From contig JACQYB010000045.1 of the NCBI GenBank assembly GCA_016208415.1, positions 1 to 64,000 of the forward strand: 64,000 nucleotides of DNA, given 5' to 3'. Of this stretch, positions 22,952-30,529 are shown one piece after another. The notes beneath the pieces were generated by a model, which saw nothing but the letters and a program-made list of their open reading frames with translations, was not told the DNA's origin and searched no databases. The position numbers and the translations under genes are program-made. This stretch comes from Betaproteobacteria bacterium (GTDB lineage: Bacteria > Pseudomonadota > Gammaproteobacteria > Burkholderiales > Rhodocyclaceae). Every line of letters starts with the position of its first letter. Within the stretch, counting starts at the first letter, position 1.

Positions 22952-23203
22952 ATGCGCACCGCCATCCGCAAGATCGGCAATTCCCAGGGCGTGCTGATTC
23001 CCAAGCCCCTGCTGGCCGAGGCCGGCCTGGAGGCGCAAGTGGACATGGTCGTCGAAAACGGGGCGCTGATTCTGCGTCCGGCCCGCGCCAGCCAGCCTCG
23101 CGCCGGCTGGGCCGAGGCGGCCCGGGCGCTGGCCGAGGCCGGTGACGACGCCCTGCTCTGGCCCGAATTCGCCAACGCGGAAGACGCCGAATTCGAATGG
23201 TGA
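22952..23203 (+). CDS. mazE: MazE-type antitoxin (AbrB fold)
   Basis: The 83-residue protein begins MRTAIRKIGNSQGVLIPKPLLAEAG, the swapped-hairpin AbrB DNA-binding domain of MazE antitoxins. The acidic, Trp-containing tail (AEAGDDALLWPEFANAEDAEFEW) is the usual toxin-neutralising part. The ATG follows GGAG; a TTG 12 bases upstream is less likely. The AT-rich leader with TATAAC (22921-22926) and an imperfect GGTT...AACC palindrome is probably the autoregulated promoter. The stop overlaps the toxin gene by seven bases. Confidence 0.9.
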   Translation: MRTAIRKIGNSQGVLIPKPLLAEAGLEAQVDMVVENGALILRPARASQPRAGWAEAARALAEAGDDALLWPEFANAEDAEFEW

Positions 23204-23523
23204 AGCTCAGCCGCGGCGACGTCTGGCTGGCCGTCCTGGACCCGACCGTCGGCGCCGAGATCCGCAAGACGTGGCCCTGCGTGATCGTCTCCCCGCCGGA
23301 AATCCACGACTGGCTGCGCACCGTGCTGGTGGCGCCCATGACCAGCGGCAGCCGTCCCGCGCCCTTCCGCATCCCCGTCAGCTTCGCCGGCAAGAGCGGC
23401 CTGATCCTTCCCGAACAGATGCGCGCCCTCGACAAGAGCCGGCTGGTCAAACGGCTCGGAGCCGTGGATGCCGCAACCCTCACGGCACTGCTGGCGGTAT
23501 TGCGGGACAGCTTCGAGGAGTAG
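23197..23523 (+). CDS. mazF: MazF/PemK-type mRNA interferase toxin
   Basis: The 108-residue protein has the MazF/PemK fold: MVKLSRGDVWLAVLDPTVGAEIRKTWPCVIVSP, then VLVAPMTSG, the FRIPVSFAGKSGLILPEQMRALDKSRLVKRLG segment and a final helix. The catalytic Arg and Thr/Ser region lies in the first two loops. Such toxins cut mRNA at short sequences and are held inactive by MazE. Overlap with the antitoxin gene gives translational coupling. Full length with no sign of decay. Confidence 0.92.
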   Translation: MVKLSRGDVWLAVLDPTVGAEIRKTWPCVIVSPPEIHDWLRTVLVAPMTSGSRPAPFRIPVSFAGKSGLILPEQMRALDKSRLVKRLGAVDAATLTALLAVLRDSFEE

Positions 23524-23617
23524 GAAACGCCAACTCGCCGTTCAGTGAACGGAGCGGGCCGCCGCAATATTGCGCGCGAGGCAGCCGGGCGACACTACGG
23601 TGTGCGCCCGTGCGTCG

Positions 23618-23848
23618 TCAGCGGAGCGCCGCGAGTCGCTCCTCGAACCAGCCGGTCCAGAACTGGTTGTGCATCAACCGCCCCTGGCCTTTCAGTCCCG
23701 TGAGGATGTCGAGCCCCCGCTCCAGGTAGCGCCGGCTCTCCCCCACATCCAGCCGCTGCGCCGAGCCCAGCTTCGCGCAACTCACCGCGAGATCGACCTG
23801 CCACCCGACATTGGCTGGGTCGCGGGCGGCCAGCGCCTCGCCGACCAC
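23618..23848 (-). pseudogene. TPR-protein C-terminal remnant
   Basis: The frame reads LAARDPANVGWQVDLAVSCAKLG followed by RRYLERGLDILTGLKGQGRLMHNQFWTGWFEERLAAL. The pattern of an A-x-x-DPxNxxWQxDLxVSxxKLG helix pair is typical of the last tetratricopeptide repeats of large bacterial TPR proteins. Only this piece is present; the frame opens with a GTG at 23848 but there is no upstream part. It is most likely the tail of a deleted gene, though a very small intact protein cannot be excluded. Confidence 0.5.
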
Positions 23849-24003
23849 CCACGGTTCCCGTCCAGATCACGCCCGAATGGCGGCGGCCGTTCAGGCGCCG
23901 GGCACCCGTGAAGGGCGCGCCTCGAAAAAGACGCCGACATTGCCGCCCCCATGCCCCGCGCGCTTCCTATACTGAAAACTCGACGCGCACAGGGGAGAGC
24001 GAC

Positions 24004-24216
24004 ATGTCGGACCACATCTACAAGCTGGTGGAACTGGTGGGGTCGTCCACGGTGAGCAGCGACGACGCCATCCGCAACGCCATTTCAGCGGCGGCGGCGA
24101 CGCTGCGGCACATGGACTGGTTCGAGGTCACGGAGGTGCGCGGCCACCTGATGGACGGCCAGATCGCCCATTTCCAGGTGAAGCTCAAGGTCGGCTTCCG
24201 GCTGGAACCGCGCTGA
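24004..24216 (+). CDS. Dodecin flavin-binding protein
   Basis: The 70-residue protein [20 protein letters not shown]...[14 protein letters not shown] is a complete dodecin: [41 protein letters not shown] and [10 protein letters not shown]. Dodecins form 12-mers that store FMN or riboflavin, with the conserved Trp (here in MDWFEV) stacking on the flavin. AGGGGAGAG lies before the ATG. A TATACT -10-like hexamer sits about 30 bases upstream (23969-23974). Confidence 0.93.
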   Translation: MSDHIYKLVELVGSSTVSSDDAIRNAISAAAATLRHMDWFEVTEVRGHLMDGQIAHFQVKLKVGFRLEPR

Positions 24217-24349
24217 ACGGCTTGCATGGCATCTCCGCGGCATCCTTCCCCAGCGCCACGCGCCGGCGACCCGGCGGGCGCGGGTCGGTTCATTCCTCCA
24301 TCACGCGGCGGCATCCTCCGTCGCCCAACCTCGAAAAGGAGAGCGCAAA

Positions 24350-24928
24350 ATGGGCAAGAAAATCCTGATGATCTGCGGCGATTTCTGCGAAGACTACGAG
24401 ACCATGGTGCCCTTCCAGGCGCTGCAGGCGGTGGGCCACACCGTGCACGCGGTGTGCCCGGACAAGAAGGCCGGCGAGCGCATCGCCACCGCCGTGCATG
24501 ACTTCGAGGGCGACCAGACCTACTCCGAGAAGCGCGGCCACAACTTCACGCTGAACGCCAGCTTCGCCGACACCCGCGCCGCCGACTACGACGCGCTGGT
24601 CATCCCCGGCGGGCGCGGCCCGGAATACCTGCGCATGAATCCGCAGGTGGTGGAGATGGTTCGCCACTTCTTCACCACCAGCAAGCCCGTGGCCACCATC
24701 TGCCACGGCGCCCAGTTGCTGGCCGCGGCGGGGGTGCTGGAAGGGCGGCGCTGCTCCGCTTATCCGGCCTGCCGCGCCGAGGTGGAACTGGCCCACGGCC
24801 GCTATGCCGAGATTGCGGTGGACCAGGCCGTGACCGACGGCAACCTGGTCAGCGCCCCGGCCTGGCCGGCCCATCCGGCGTGGATCGCGCAGTTCCTGGC
24901 GCTGCTGGGCACGCGCATCAGCCACTGA
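24350..24928 (+). CDS. DJ-1/PfpI family protein
   Basis: The 192-residue protein is a class I glutamine amidotransferase-like DJ-1/PfpI protein: [61 protein letters not shown] and the nucleophile elbow [16 protein letters not shown] with its conserved Cys. Related proteins act as proteases, glyoxalases, deglycases or stress chaperones; which one applies is not clear. GAAAAGGAG precedes the ATG. A degenerate REP element follows the stop. Confidence 0.9.
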   Translation: MGKKILMICGDFCEDYETMVPFQALQAVGHTVHAVCPDKKAGERIATAVHDFEGDQTYSEKRGHNFTLNASFADTRAADYDALVIPGGRGPEYLRMNPQVVEMVRHFFTTSKPVATICHGAQLLAAAGVLEGRRCSAYPACRAEVELAHGRYAEIAVDQAVTDGNLVSAPAWPAHPAWIAQFLALLGTRISH

Positions 24929-24950
24929 GCCGTGGCGGGCGTCGTGGAAG

Positions 24951-25005
24951 GGGGGTTGAGCCGCGATTGCGGCGGCCGATATCGCCGGCAAGCCCGCTCC
25001 CCCAC
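24951..25005. repeat. Degenerate REP palindrome
   Basis: The right arm (GCCGGCAAGCCCGCTCCCCC) and the loop (GCGGCCGATATCG) match the REP family, but the left arm is eroded to GGGGGTTGAGCCGCGATTGC. It lies between the DJ-1/PfpI gene and the DUF2189 gene. Confidence 0.75.
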
Positions 25006-25089
25006 ACGTACAACACCCGGCGACCAGCCGGCTGACCGGCGCGCCAATCCGGGCAACATCCCAAGAACCATCACAAGGAGGACGACGAC

Positions 25090-25866
25090 ATGGAGAAGGC
25101 ACATTTTCACTTCGAACGGCATGCCACCTTGCCCGAGGTGGCGGACGTGCGCGCCTCCCGGCCGCTGCAATGGCTGCGGGACGGCTGGCAGGACCTGGCC
25201 CGCAACCCTCTGCCGAGCCTCGCCTACGGCCTGATCCTGGCGGTGGCGGGGTGGGTGATCCTGGCCTTTGCCAGCGGCCATCCCTACCTGTTCGTGGCGG
25301 CGGTGTCCGGCTTCCTGCTGGTGGGTCCGCTGCTGGCGGCGGGGCTCTATGAACTGTCGCGCCGCCAAGCCGCGGGCGAGCCGGCAAACTTCGACGACTC
25401 TCTCGACGGCTTGAGGCCGCATCGCGGCAACCTGCTGCAATTCGGCCTGGTGCTGGCGCTGCTCGCCATCGCCTGGGAACGGCTCTCCGCCCTGATGTTC
25501 GGCCTGTTCTTCGACGGCGACGTTCGCCAGGTCACCGACCTGGCCTACCGGGCGTTCTTTTCCTGGGAAGACACCGGTTTCCTGATGGCCTACACGCTGG
25601 TGGGTGCGGTGCTGGCGCTGCTGGTGCTGGCGATTGCCGCGGTCTCGGTGCCCATGATCATGGACCGGGGCAGCGACGTGGTCACCGCCATGCTGACCAG
25701 CGCCAAGGCGGTGGGCATCAACCCCGTGGCCATGCTGGTGTGGACGGCGCTGATCGTGGTGCTCACCCTCGTCGGCTTCGCCACGCTGCTCATCGGCCTG
25801 GTGGTGATCATCCCGCTGCTGGGGCACGCCACCTGGCACGCCTACACGGATCTGGTGCGGCGGTGA
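25090..25866 (+). CDS. DUF2189 integral membrane protein
   Basis: The 258-residue protein has a short N-terminal cytoplasmic part (HATLPEVADVRASRPLQWLRDGWQDL) followed by about six membrane segments (SLAYGLILAVAGWVILAFA, YLFVAAVSGFLLVGPLLAAGLYELSRR, LLQFGLVLALLAIAWERL, MAYTLVGAVLALLVLAIAAVSVPMIMDR, VAMLVWTALIVVLTLVGFATLLIGLVVIIPLLGHATWHAYTDLV). The pattern is typical of DUF2189 proteins, which are of unknown function and often lie near respiratory genes. AAGGAGGA lies before the ATG. A terminator-like hairpin follows. Confidence 0.9.
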   Translation: MEKAHFHFERHATLPEVADVRASRPLQWLRDGWQDLARNPLPSLAYGLILAVAGWVILAFASGHPYLFVAAVSGFLLVGPLLAAGLYELSRRQAAGEPANFDDSLDGLRPHRGNLLQFGLVLALLAIAWERLSALMFGLFFDGDVRQVTDLAYRAFFSWEDTGFLMAYTLVGAVLALLVLAIAAVSVPMIMDRGSDVVTAMLTSAKAVGINPVAMLVWTALIVVLTLVGFATLLIGLVVIIPLLGHATWHAYTDLVRR

Positions 25867-25929
25867 GCCGGAGATCGAAGTCCCCGCGGCTTCACTGACG
25901 CGGGCGAGTCGGCCTTCGGGCCGAATCCG

Positions 25930-25963
25930 GGGCGGCCGCCTTGCCCGCGGCCGCCCTTGTCTT
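25930..25963 (+). terminator. Terminator-like hairpin after DUF2189 gene
   Basis: A perfect ten-base stem GGGCGGCCGC / GCGGCCGCCC with a seven-base loop (CTTGCCC) is followed by TTGTCTT, a short T-rich stretch. It lies about 65 bases after the DUF2189 stop and is a reasonable intrinsic terminator. Confidence 0.45.
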
Positions 25964-26051
25964 GCCGCCGCCAGACCCCAGTTAAGGCACAATGCGGGCA
26001 CTCCCGTCCCGCGCCACCCTCCAGGAACGATGAACCTCGAAACCTCAGTTG

Positions 26052-26193
26052 AACCTCTTTCGACGCAGAGATCGCAGAGAGGCAGAGGCCGCAGTGCAAT
26101 CATCGGCATTCACCGGCCGGGTGAATGCGCTTGGCTTTGTAGTGCTCGGCGTTCTCGATGTTTTTTTCCGCGTGCTCTGCGTCAAATGAGGTT
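26052..26193. mobile_element. MITE-like element with terminal inverted repeats
   Basis: The left end AACCTCTTTCGACGCAGAG and the complement of the right end AACCTCATTTGACGCAGAG match over more than 20 bases (continuing as ATCGC and CACGC). They bound a 142-base, lower-GC, non-coding segment with internal GCAGAG-type repeats. The element ends seven bases before the TTG start of the oligopeptidase gene. The upstream 25867-26051 stretch otherwise holds only the terminator hairpin described separately. Confidence 0.65.
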
Positions 26194-26199
26194 TCCAGG

Positions 26200-28245
26200 T
26201 TGAATCCGTTGCTCGATTTCTCCGGGCTGCCGCGCTTCGATGCCGTGCGTCCCGAACATGTCACCCCGGCGGTGACCCGGCTCCTGGCCGAAAACCGCGC
26301 CCTCATCGAGCGCCTTCTCGCCGATCCCCGGCCGCCCACGTGGGACGGCTTCGTGGCACCGCTGGAGGACGCCAACGAGCGGCTCTCCCGCGCCTGGGGC
26401 ACCGTCGGCCACCTGCACGGGGTGATGGACATTCCCGCATGGCGCGACGCCTACAACGCCAACCTGCCCGAGGTCACGTCGTACTACTCGGACCTGGGGC
26501 AGAACCTGGCGCTGTTCGGGCGGGTGAAGGCGCTGCGCTCGGCGCGCGAATTCGCCGCCCTCGGCGCGACCAGGCAGCGCATCATCGACAACGAGATCCG
26601 CGACTTCCGCCTCGGCGGCGCCGAACTGGACGAGGCGGTGAAGCCGCGCTTCAAGGAGATCCAGGAGGAACTGGCCGCCCTGGCGGCGAAGTTCTCCGAG
26701 AACGTGCTGGACGCCACCAACGCCCACGCCGAATGGATCGAGGACGAGGCGCAGCTTGCGGGCATCCCCGGGGACGTGCGCAGCGCCGCCCGCGCCGCGG
26801 CGCAGAAGGACGACCGGCCCGGCTGGAAATTCACCCTCCATGCCCCCTCCCTGATGCCGGTGCTGCAGTACGCCGACCACCGCGAACTGCGCGCCCGCAT
26901 GTACCGCGCCCACGCCACCCGCGCCTCCGAATTCGGCAAGCCGGAGTGGGACAACTCGGACAACATCCGGCGCATCCTGCGCCTGCGCGCCGAGGAAGCG
27001 CGGCTGCTGGGCTACGCCAGCTTCGCCGAGGTGTCGCTGGTGCCCAAGATGGCCGAATCGCCGCAGCAGGTGCTCGGCTTCCTGCGCGAACTGGCGACGA
27101 AAGCCAGGCCCTTCGCCGAGGCGGACATGGCGCAACTGCGCGCCTTCGCCCGCGACGAACTGGGGCTGGAGCGGCTTGAGTCCTGGGACATCGCCTGGGC
27201 CTCGGAGAAGCTGCGTTTGAGGCGCTACGCCTTCTCGGAGCAGGAGGTGAAGCAGTACCTGCCCGAACCGCGGGTGCTGGCCGGGCTGTTCCGCGTCATC
27301 GAAACCCTCTACGGCGTGCGCATCGCGCCGGACGATGCGCCGACCTGGCACGAGGACGTGCGCTTCTACCGCATCGACGATGCCGAAGGCCGCCTGGTGG
27401 GCCGGTTCTACCTCGACCTCTACGCCCGCGACACCAAGCGCGGCGGGGCATGGATGGACGAGGCCATCACGCGCCGGCGCGTGGGCGACGGCATCCAGGC
27501 GCCGGTGGCCTACCTCACCTGCAATTTCTCGGCGCCGGTGGGCGGAAAGCCCCCCTGCTTCACCCACGACGAAGTGATCACCCTGTTCCACGAGTGCGGC
27601 CACGGCCTGCACCACCTGCTCACCCGGGCGGAAGATCTGGCGGTGTCGGGCATCCACGGCGTGGAGTGGGACGCGGTGGAGCTGCCCAGCCAGTTCATGG
27701 AGAACTTCTGCTGGGAGTGGGACGTGCTGCGCCACATGAGCGGCCACGTGGACACGGGCGAGACCCTGCCGCGGGAGCTGTTCGACAAGATGCTGGCGGC
27801 GAAGAACTTCCAGAGCGGCATGCAGACGGCGCGCCAGCTCGAGTTCGCGCTGTTCGATCTGCTGCTGCACAGCGGGTTCGACCCCGATGGGCCGCGCACG
27901 GTGCTGGACCTGCTGGAGACGGTGCGCGACGAGGTGGCAGTGGTGCGTCCCCCCGAGTGGAACCGCTTTCCCCACAGTTTTTCCCACATCTTCGCCGGCG
28001 GCTACGGCGCGGGGTACTACAGCTACAAGTGGGCCGAGGTGCTCTCCGCCGACGCCTACGACCTGTTCGAGGACAACGGGCGGCGCAGCGGCGACGTGCT
28101 GGACCCCGCCACCGGCGCGCGCTTCCGCGACGAAATCCTGGCCGTGGGTGGCTCGCGCCCGGCCCTTGAATCCTTCAAGGCCTTCCGCGGGCGCGAACCG
28201 ACGGTGGATGCGCTGCTGCGGCACAACGGCATGGTCGCCGCCTGA
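26200..28245 (+). CDS. prlC: Oligopeptidase A, M3 family metallopeptidase
   Basis: The 681-residue cytosolic zinc peptidase has the M3 active site LFHECGHGLHHLLT with HECGH at about residues 464-468 and a distal Glu in a downstream helix (HGVEWDAVELPSQFMENF). It degrades signal peptides and other short peptides. Start choice: the sequence from the TTG at 26200 (LNPLLDFSGLPRFDAVRPEHVTPAV) aligns with the N-terminus of E. coli OpdA, while an ATG 42 bases earlier lies inside a MITE-like element. The putative GAGG ribosome site lies in the right inverted repeat of that element. Confidence 0.93.
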   Translation: MNPLLDFSGLPRFDAVRPEHVTPAVTRLLAENRALIERLLADPRPPTWDGFVAPLEDANERLSRAWGTVGHLHGVMDIPAWRDAYNANLPEVTSYYSDLGQNLALFGRVKALRSAREFAALGATRQRIIDNEIRDFRLGGAELDEAVKPRFKEIQEELAALAAKFSENVLDATNAHAEWIEDEAQLAGIPGDVRSAARAAAQKDDRPGWKFTLHAPSLMPVLQYADHRELRARMYRAHATRASEFGKPEWDNSDNIRRILRLRAEEARLLGYASFAEVSLVPKMAESPQQVLGFLRELATKARPFAEADMAQLRAFARDELGLERLESWDIAWASEKLRLRRYAFSEQEVKQYLPEPRVLAGLFRVIETLYGVRIAPDDAPTWHEDVRFYRIDDAEGRLVGRFYLDLYARDTKRGGAWMDEAITRRRVGDGIQAPVAYLTCNFSAPVGGKPPCFTHDEVITLFHECGHGLHHLLTRAEDLAVSGIHGVEWDAVELPSQFMENFCWEWDVLRHMSGHVDTGETLPRELFDKMLAAKNFQSGMQTARQLEFALFDLLLHSGFDPDGPRTVLDLLETVRDEVAVVRPPEWNRFPHSFSHIFAGGYGAGYYSYKWAEVLSADAYDLFEDNGRRSGDVLDPATGARFRDEILAVGGSRPALESFKAFRGREPTVDALLRHNGMVAA

Positions 28246-28250
28246 CCACG

Positions 28251-28880
28251 ATGGCGGCGCGAACGGCAGGCGCACCGCGCCGCGAGTCCAGGGCCAAGGC
28301 GCGCAGGGCATTCGGAGCTGGCGGCCTGGCCATCGCCGGCCTGCTGCTGGTCGCCTCGCTGGCCCAGGCCGGCACGGTGTACCGCTGGGTGGACAAGGCC
28401 GGGCGCGTGCACTACTCGGACCAGCCGCCCACGGCGGAAGTGCGCAGCATCCAGGAGAAGCGCCTCGGAGCCGCCAACGAGGTGGAAACCTCCGGCCCCG
28501 GCTACGCGTTGCGCCGTGCCGCCGAGGCCTACCCGGTCACCCTGTGGATCGCCCACGACTGCCAGCAGGAGTGCCGCACCGCCCGCGACTTCCTGAAGCG
28601 CCGCGGCGTTCCCTTCAGCGAGACGGTGGTGACCTCCGCCGAGGACACCGAGCGGTTCAAGCGCGAGTTCGAGCGCGCCGAGGTGTTCGTCCCCGCCGTC
28701 ACCGTCGGCCGGCGCAAGATGGCCGGGTTCGCCGAGCCGTCGTGGGCCGGCATGCTCGACGACGCCGGCTATCCGCGCACGGCGGTTCCGGCGCGGGGAC
28801 GCACCGTGCCCGACGCTGCGCCGGTACCCGCCCCGGCGCCCCCGCCGCCGGGCGCCAACCCGGACGCGCAGCGCCGATGA
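28251..28880 (+). CDS. DUF4124/thioredoxin-like secreted protein
   Basis: The 209-residue protein has a long basic leader, a hydrophobic signal segment (GLAIAGLLLVASLAQA), a DUF4124 domain (GTVYRWVDKAGRVHYSDQPP) and then a glutaredoxin-like domain (VTLWIAHDCQQECRTARDFLKRRGVPFSETVV...FVPAVTVGRRKMAGF) with Cys residues in DCQQEC, and a Pro-rich tail. It is probably a periplasmic redox or binding protein of unknown partner. It starts five bases after the peptidase stop and its own stop overlaps the exonuclease start by four bases. Confidence 0.8.
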   Translation: MAARTAGAPRRESRAKARRAFGAGGLAIAGLLLVASLAQAGTVYRWVDKAGRVHYSDQPPTAEVRSIQEKRLGAANEVETSGPGYALRRAAEAYPVTLWIAHDCQQECRTARDFLKRRGVPFSETVVTSAEDTERFKREFERAEVFVPAVTVGRRKMAGFAEPSWAGMLDDAGYPRTAVPARGRTVPDAAPVPAPAPPPPGANPDAQRR

Positions 28881-29650
28881 AGCTCGCGACCTGGAACGTC
28901 AATTCCCTCAAGGTCCGCCTGCCGCAGGTGCTGGACTGGCTGGCAGCCGAGCAGCCGGACGTGCTGTGCCTGCAGGAAACCAAGCTCACGGACCCGGCCT
29001 TCCCGGCAGAGGAACTGCGCGCGGCGGGATACCAGGCCCTCTACGCCGGCCAGAACACCTACAACGGCGTGGCGCTCCTGTCGCGGGCGCCGGCCGCCCT
29101 GGTGGCCGCGGCGATCCCGGATTTCGCCGACGAGCAGAAACGCATCCTCAGCGCCGACTGCCAGGGCGTGCGGGTGGTGTGCGCCTATTTTCCCAACGGC
29201 CAGGCGGTGGGCAGCGACAAGTACGACTACAAGCTGCGCTGGATCGCGGCGCTGCGGGAATGGCTGCGCGCCGAACTGACGGTGGCGCCGCGGCTGGTGC
29301 TGGCCGGCGACCTCAACATCGCCCCGGAGGCGCGGGATGTTTACGACCCGGCGGCCTGGGAGGGCCAGGTGCTGTGTTCCGAGCCGGAGCGGCAGGCGTT
29401 CCGCGATCTGGTGGCGCTGGGCCTCGCGGACAGCTTCCGCCTCTTCGACCAGCCGGAAAAGTCCTACACCTGGTGGGACTACCGCATGATGGCCTTCCGC
29501 CGCAACATGGGGCTGCGCATCGACCACATCCTGCTCTCGGCGCCGCTGGCCGCCCGCGCCCGCGGCTGCCGCATCGACCGGGCGCCGCGCAAGCTGGAGC
29601 GGCCCTCCGACCACGCGCCGGTGGTGGTGGAGTTCGATGTCGATGCCTGA
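28877..29650 (+). CDS. xthA: Exodeoxyribonuclease III
   Basis: The 257-residue protein is a complete AP endonuclease/exonuclease III: MKLATWNVNSLKVRLPQVLDWL, LCLQETKL, YFPNGQAVGSDKYDYKLRW, LAGDLNIAPEARDVYDP, SYTWWDYRMMAFRRNMGLRIDHILLS and the catalytic SDHAPVVVEF. It cuts DNA at abasic sites and removes 3' blocks in base excision repair. ATGA overlap with the upstream gene shows cotranscription; the downstream Crp/Fnr gene overlaps its 3' end. Confidence 0.95.
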   Translation: MKLATWNVNSLKVRLPQVLDWLAAEQPDVLCLQETKLTDPAFPAEELRAAGYQALYAGQNTYNGVALLSRAPAALVAAAIPDFADEQKRILSADCQGVRVVCAYFPNGQAVGSDKYDYKLRWIAALREWLRAELTVAPRLVLAGDLNIAPEARDVYDPAAWEGQVLCSEPERQAFRDLVALGLADSFRLFDQPEKSYTWWDYRMMAFRRNMGLRIDHILLSAPLAARARGCRIDRAPRKLERPSDHAPVVVEFDVDA

Positions 29651-30335
29651 GCAGCCGCGAGGGCCGCGTTTGACCGAGGACGCCGGGCTCCGGCTGGCGA
29701 CCCTCTATCCGGTGCTGGCGGGCCTGCCGCGGCAGGCGGGCCGCGAGGCCGCCGCCCTGCTGCACACGCAGCGCATTCCCGCCGGCACCGTGCTGTTCGA
29801 CGAACGCCAGGCCTGCCACGGCTTCCCGCTGCTGCTGGCGGGCTCCATCCGGGTGGTCAAGTCGGCACCCAACGGGCGGGAACTGCCGCTGTACCGCGTC
29901 ACGCCGGGCGAGACCTGTGTCATCACCTCCAGTTGCCTGCTGGGCGGCGTGCAGTACAACGCCCGCGGCGTGGCCGAGACCGGACTGGAACTGGCCATGC
30001 TGCCGCGGGACACCTTCACCGCCCTGCTGGCGCACACACCCTTCCGCGACTTCATCTTCCGGCTCTTCGCCGAGCGCATCGCCGAGTTGATGCAACTGGT
30101 GGAGGAAGTGGCCTTCCGCAAGCTGGACCAGCGCCTGGCCGGACTGCTGCTGGGCCGCGGCCGCACGGTGCACGCCACCCACCAGCAGCTCGCCGACGAA
30201 CTGGGCAGCGTGCGGGAAATCGTCAGCCGCCTGCTCAAGGGCTTCGCGGCGCAGGGCCTGGTGAGCCTGGGACGCGAGCACATCGAGATCCTCAATCCGG
30301 CCGGCCTGCGCAGAATCACCAGCGGGGAGCGCTGA
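29637..30335 (+). CDS. Crp/Fnr family transcription regulator
   Basis: The 232-residue protein has an N-terminal cyclic-nucleotide-binding-like beta barrel (IPAGTVLFDERQACHGFPLLLAGSIRVVKSAPNGRELPLYRVTPGETCVITSSCLLGG), a long dimer helix and a C-terminal winged HTH (ATHQQLADELGSVREIVSRLLKGFAAQGLVSLGREHIEIL). It lacks the N-terminal Cys cluster of FNR, so it is not a classical oxygen sensor; the two Cys residues in ETCVITSSC could be redox active. ATGs at 29637 and 29643 are equally usable. It overlaps the end of xthA by 14 bases. Confidence 0.88.
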   Translation: MSMPEQPRGPRLTEDAGLRLATLYPVLAGLPRQAGREAAALLHTQRIPAGTVLFDERQACHGFPLLLAGSIRVVKSAPNGRELPLYRVTPGETCVITSSCLLGGVQYNARGVAETGLELAMLPRDTFTALLAHTPFRDFIFRLFAERIAELMQLVEEVAFRKLDQRLAGLLLGRGRTVHATHQQLADELGSVREIVSRLLKGFAAQGLVSLGREHIEILNPAGLRRITSGER

Positions 30336-30342
30336 AGCGCCA

Positions 30343-30374
30343 CGCCCGGCCGCGCACGAACGCGCGGCCGGGCG
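30343..30374. terminator. Strong hairpin after Crp/Fnr gene
   Basis: A perfect 13-base stem CGCCCGGCCGCGC / GCGCGGCCGGGCG with loop ACGAAC begins eight bases after the stop codon. No T-run follows, so it may work as a factor-assisted terminator or as an mRNA 3' stabiliser. Confidence 0.5.
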
Positions 30375-30529
30375 GGACTTGCGCCCCTCGGCAACGCCCT
30401 CGGCGCGCCGAGGACAGGGGCACCTCGCGCGGCACGATCACGCCCTTACCCCTTGAGGTCAATTGACTCCCGGCGCGTCCTGGGGTGAACATTGCCGACC
30501 GTCAATCCGCCCCGCAAGAAGGGTCGTCC

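Noticed and set aside
23969-23974. TATACT as the -10 box of a dodecin promoter
   Set aside because: No -35 hexamer at 16-18 bases spacing; left only as a remark in the gene entry.
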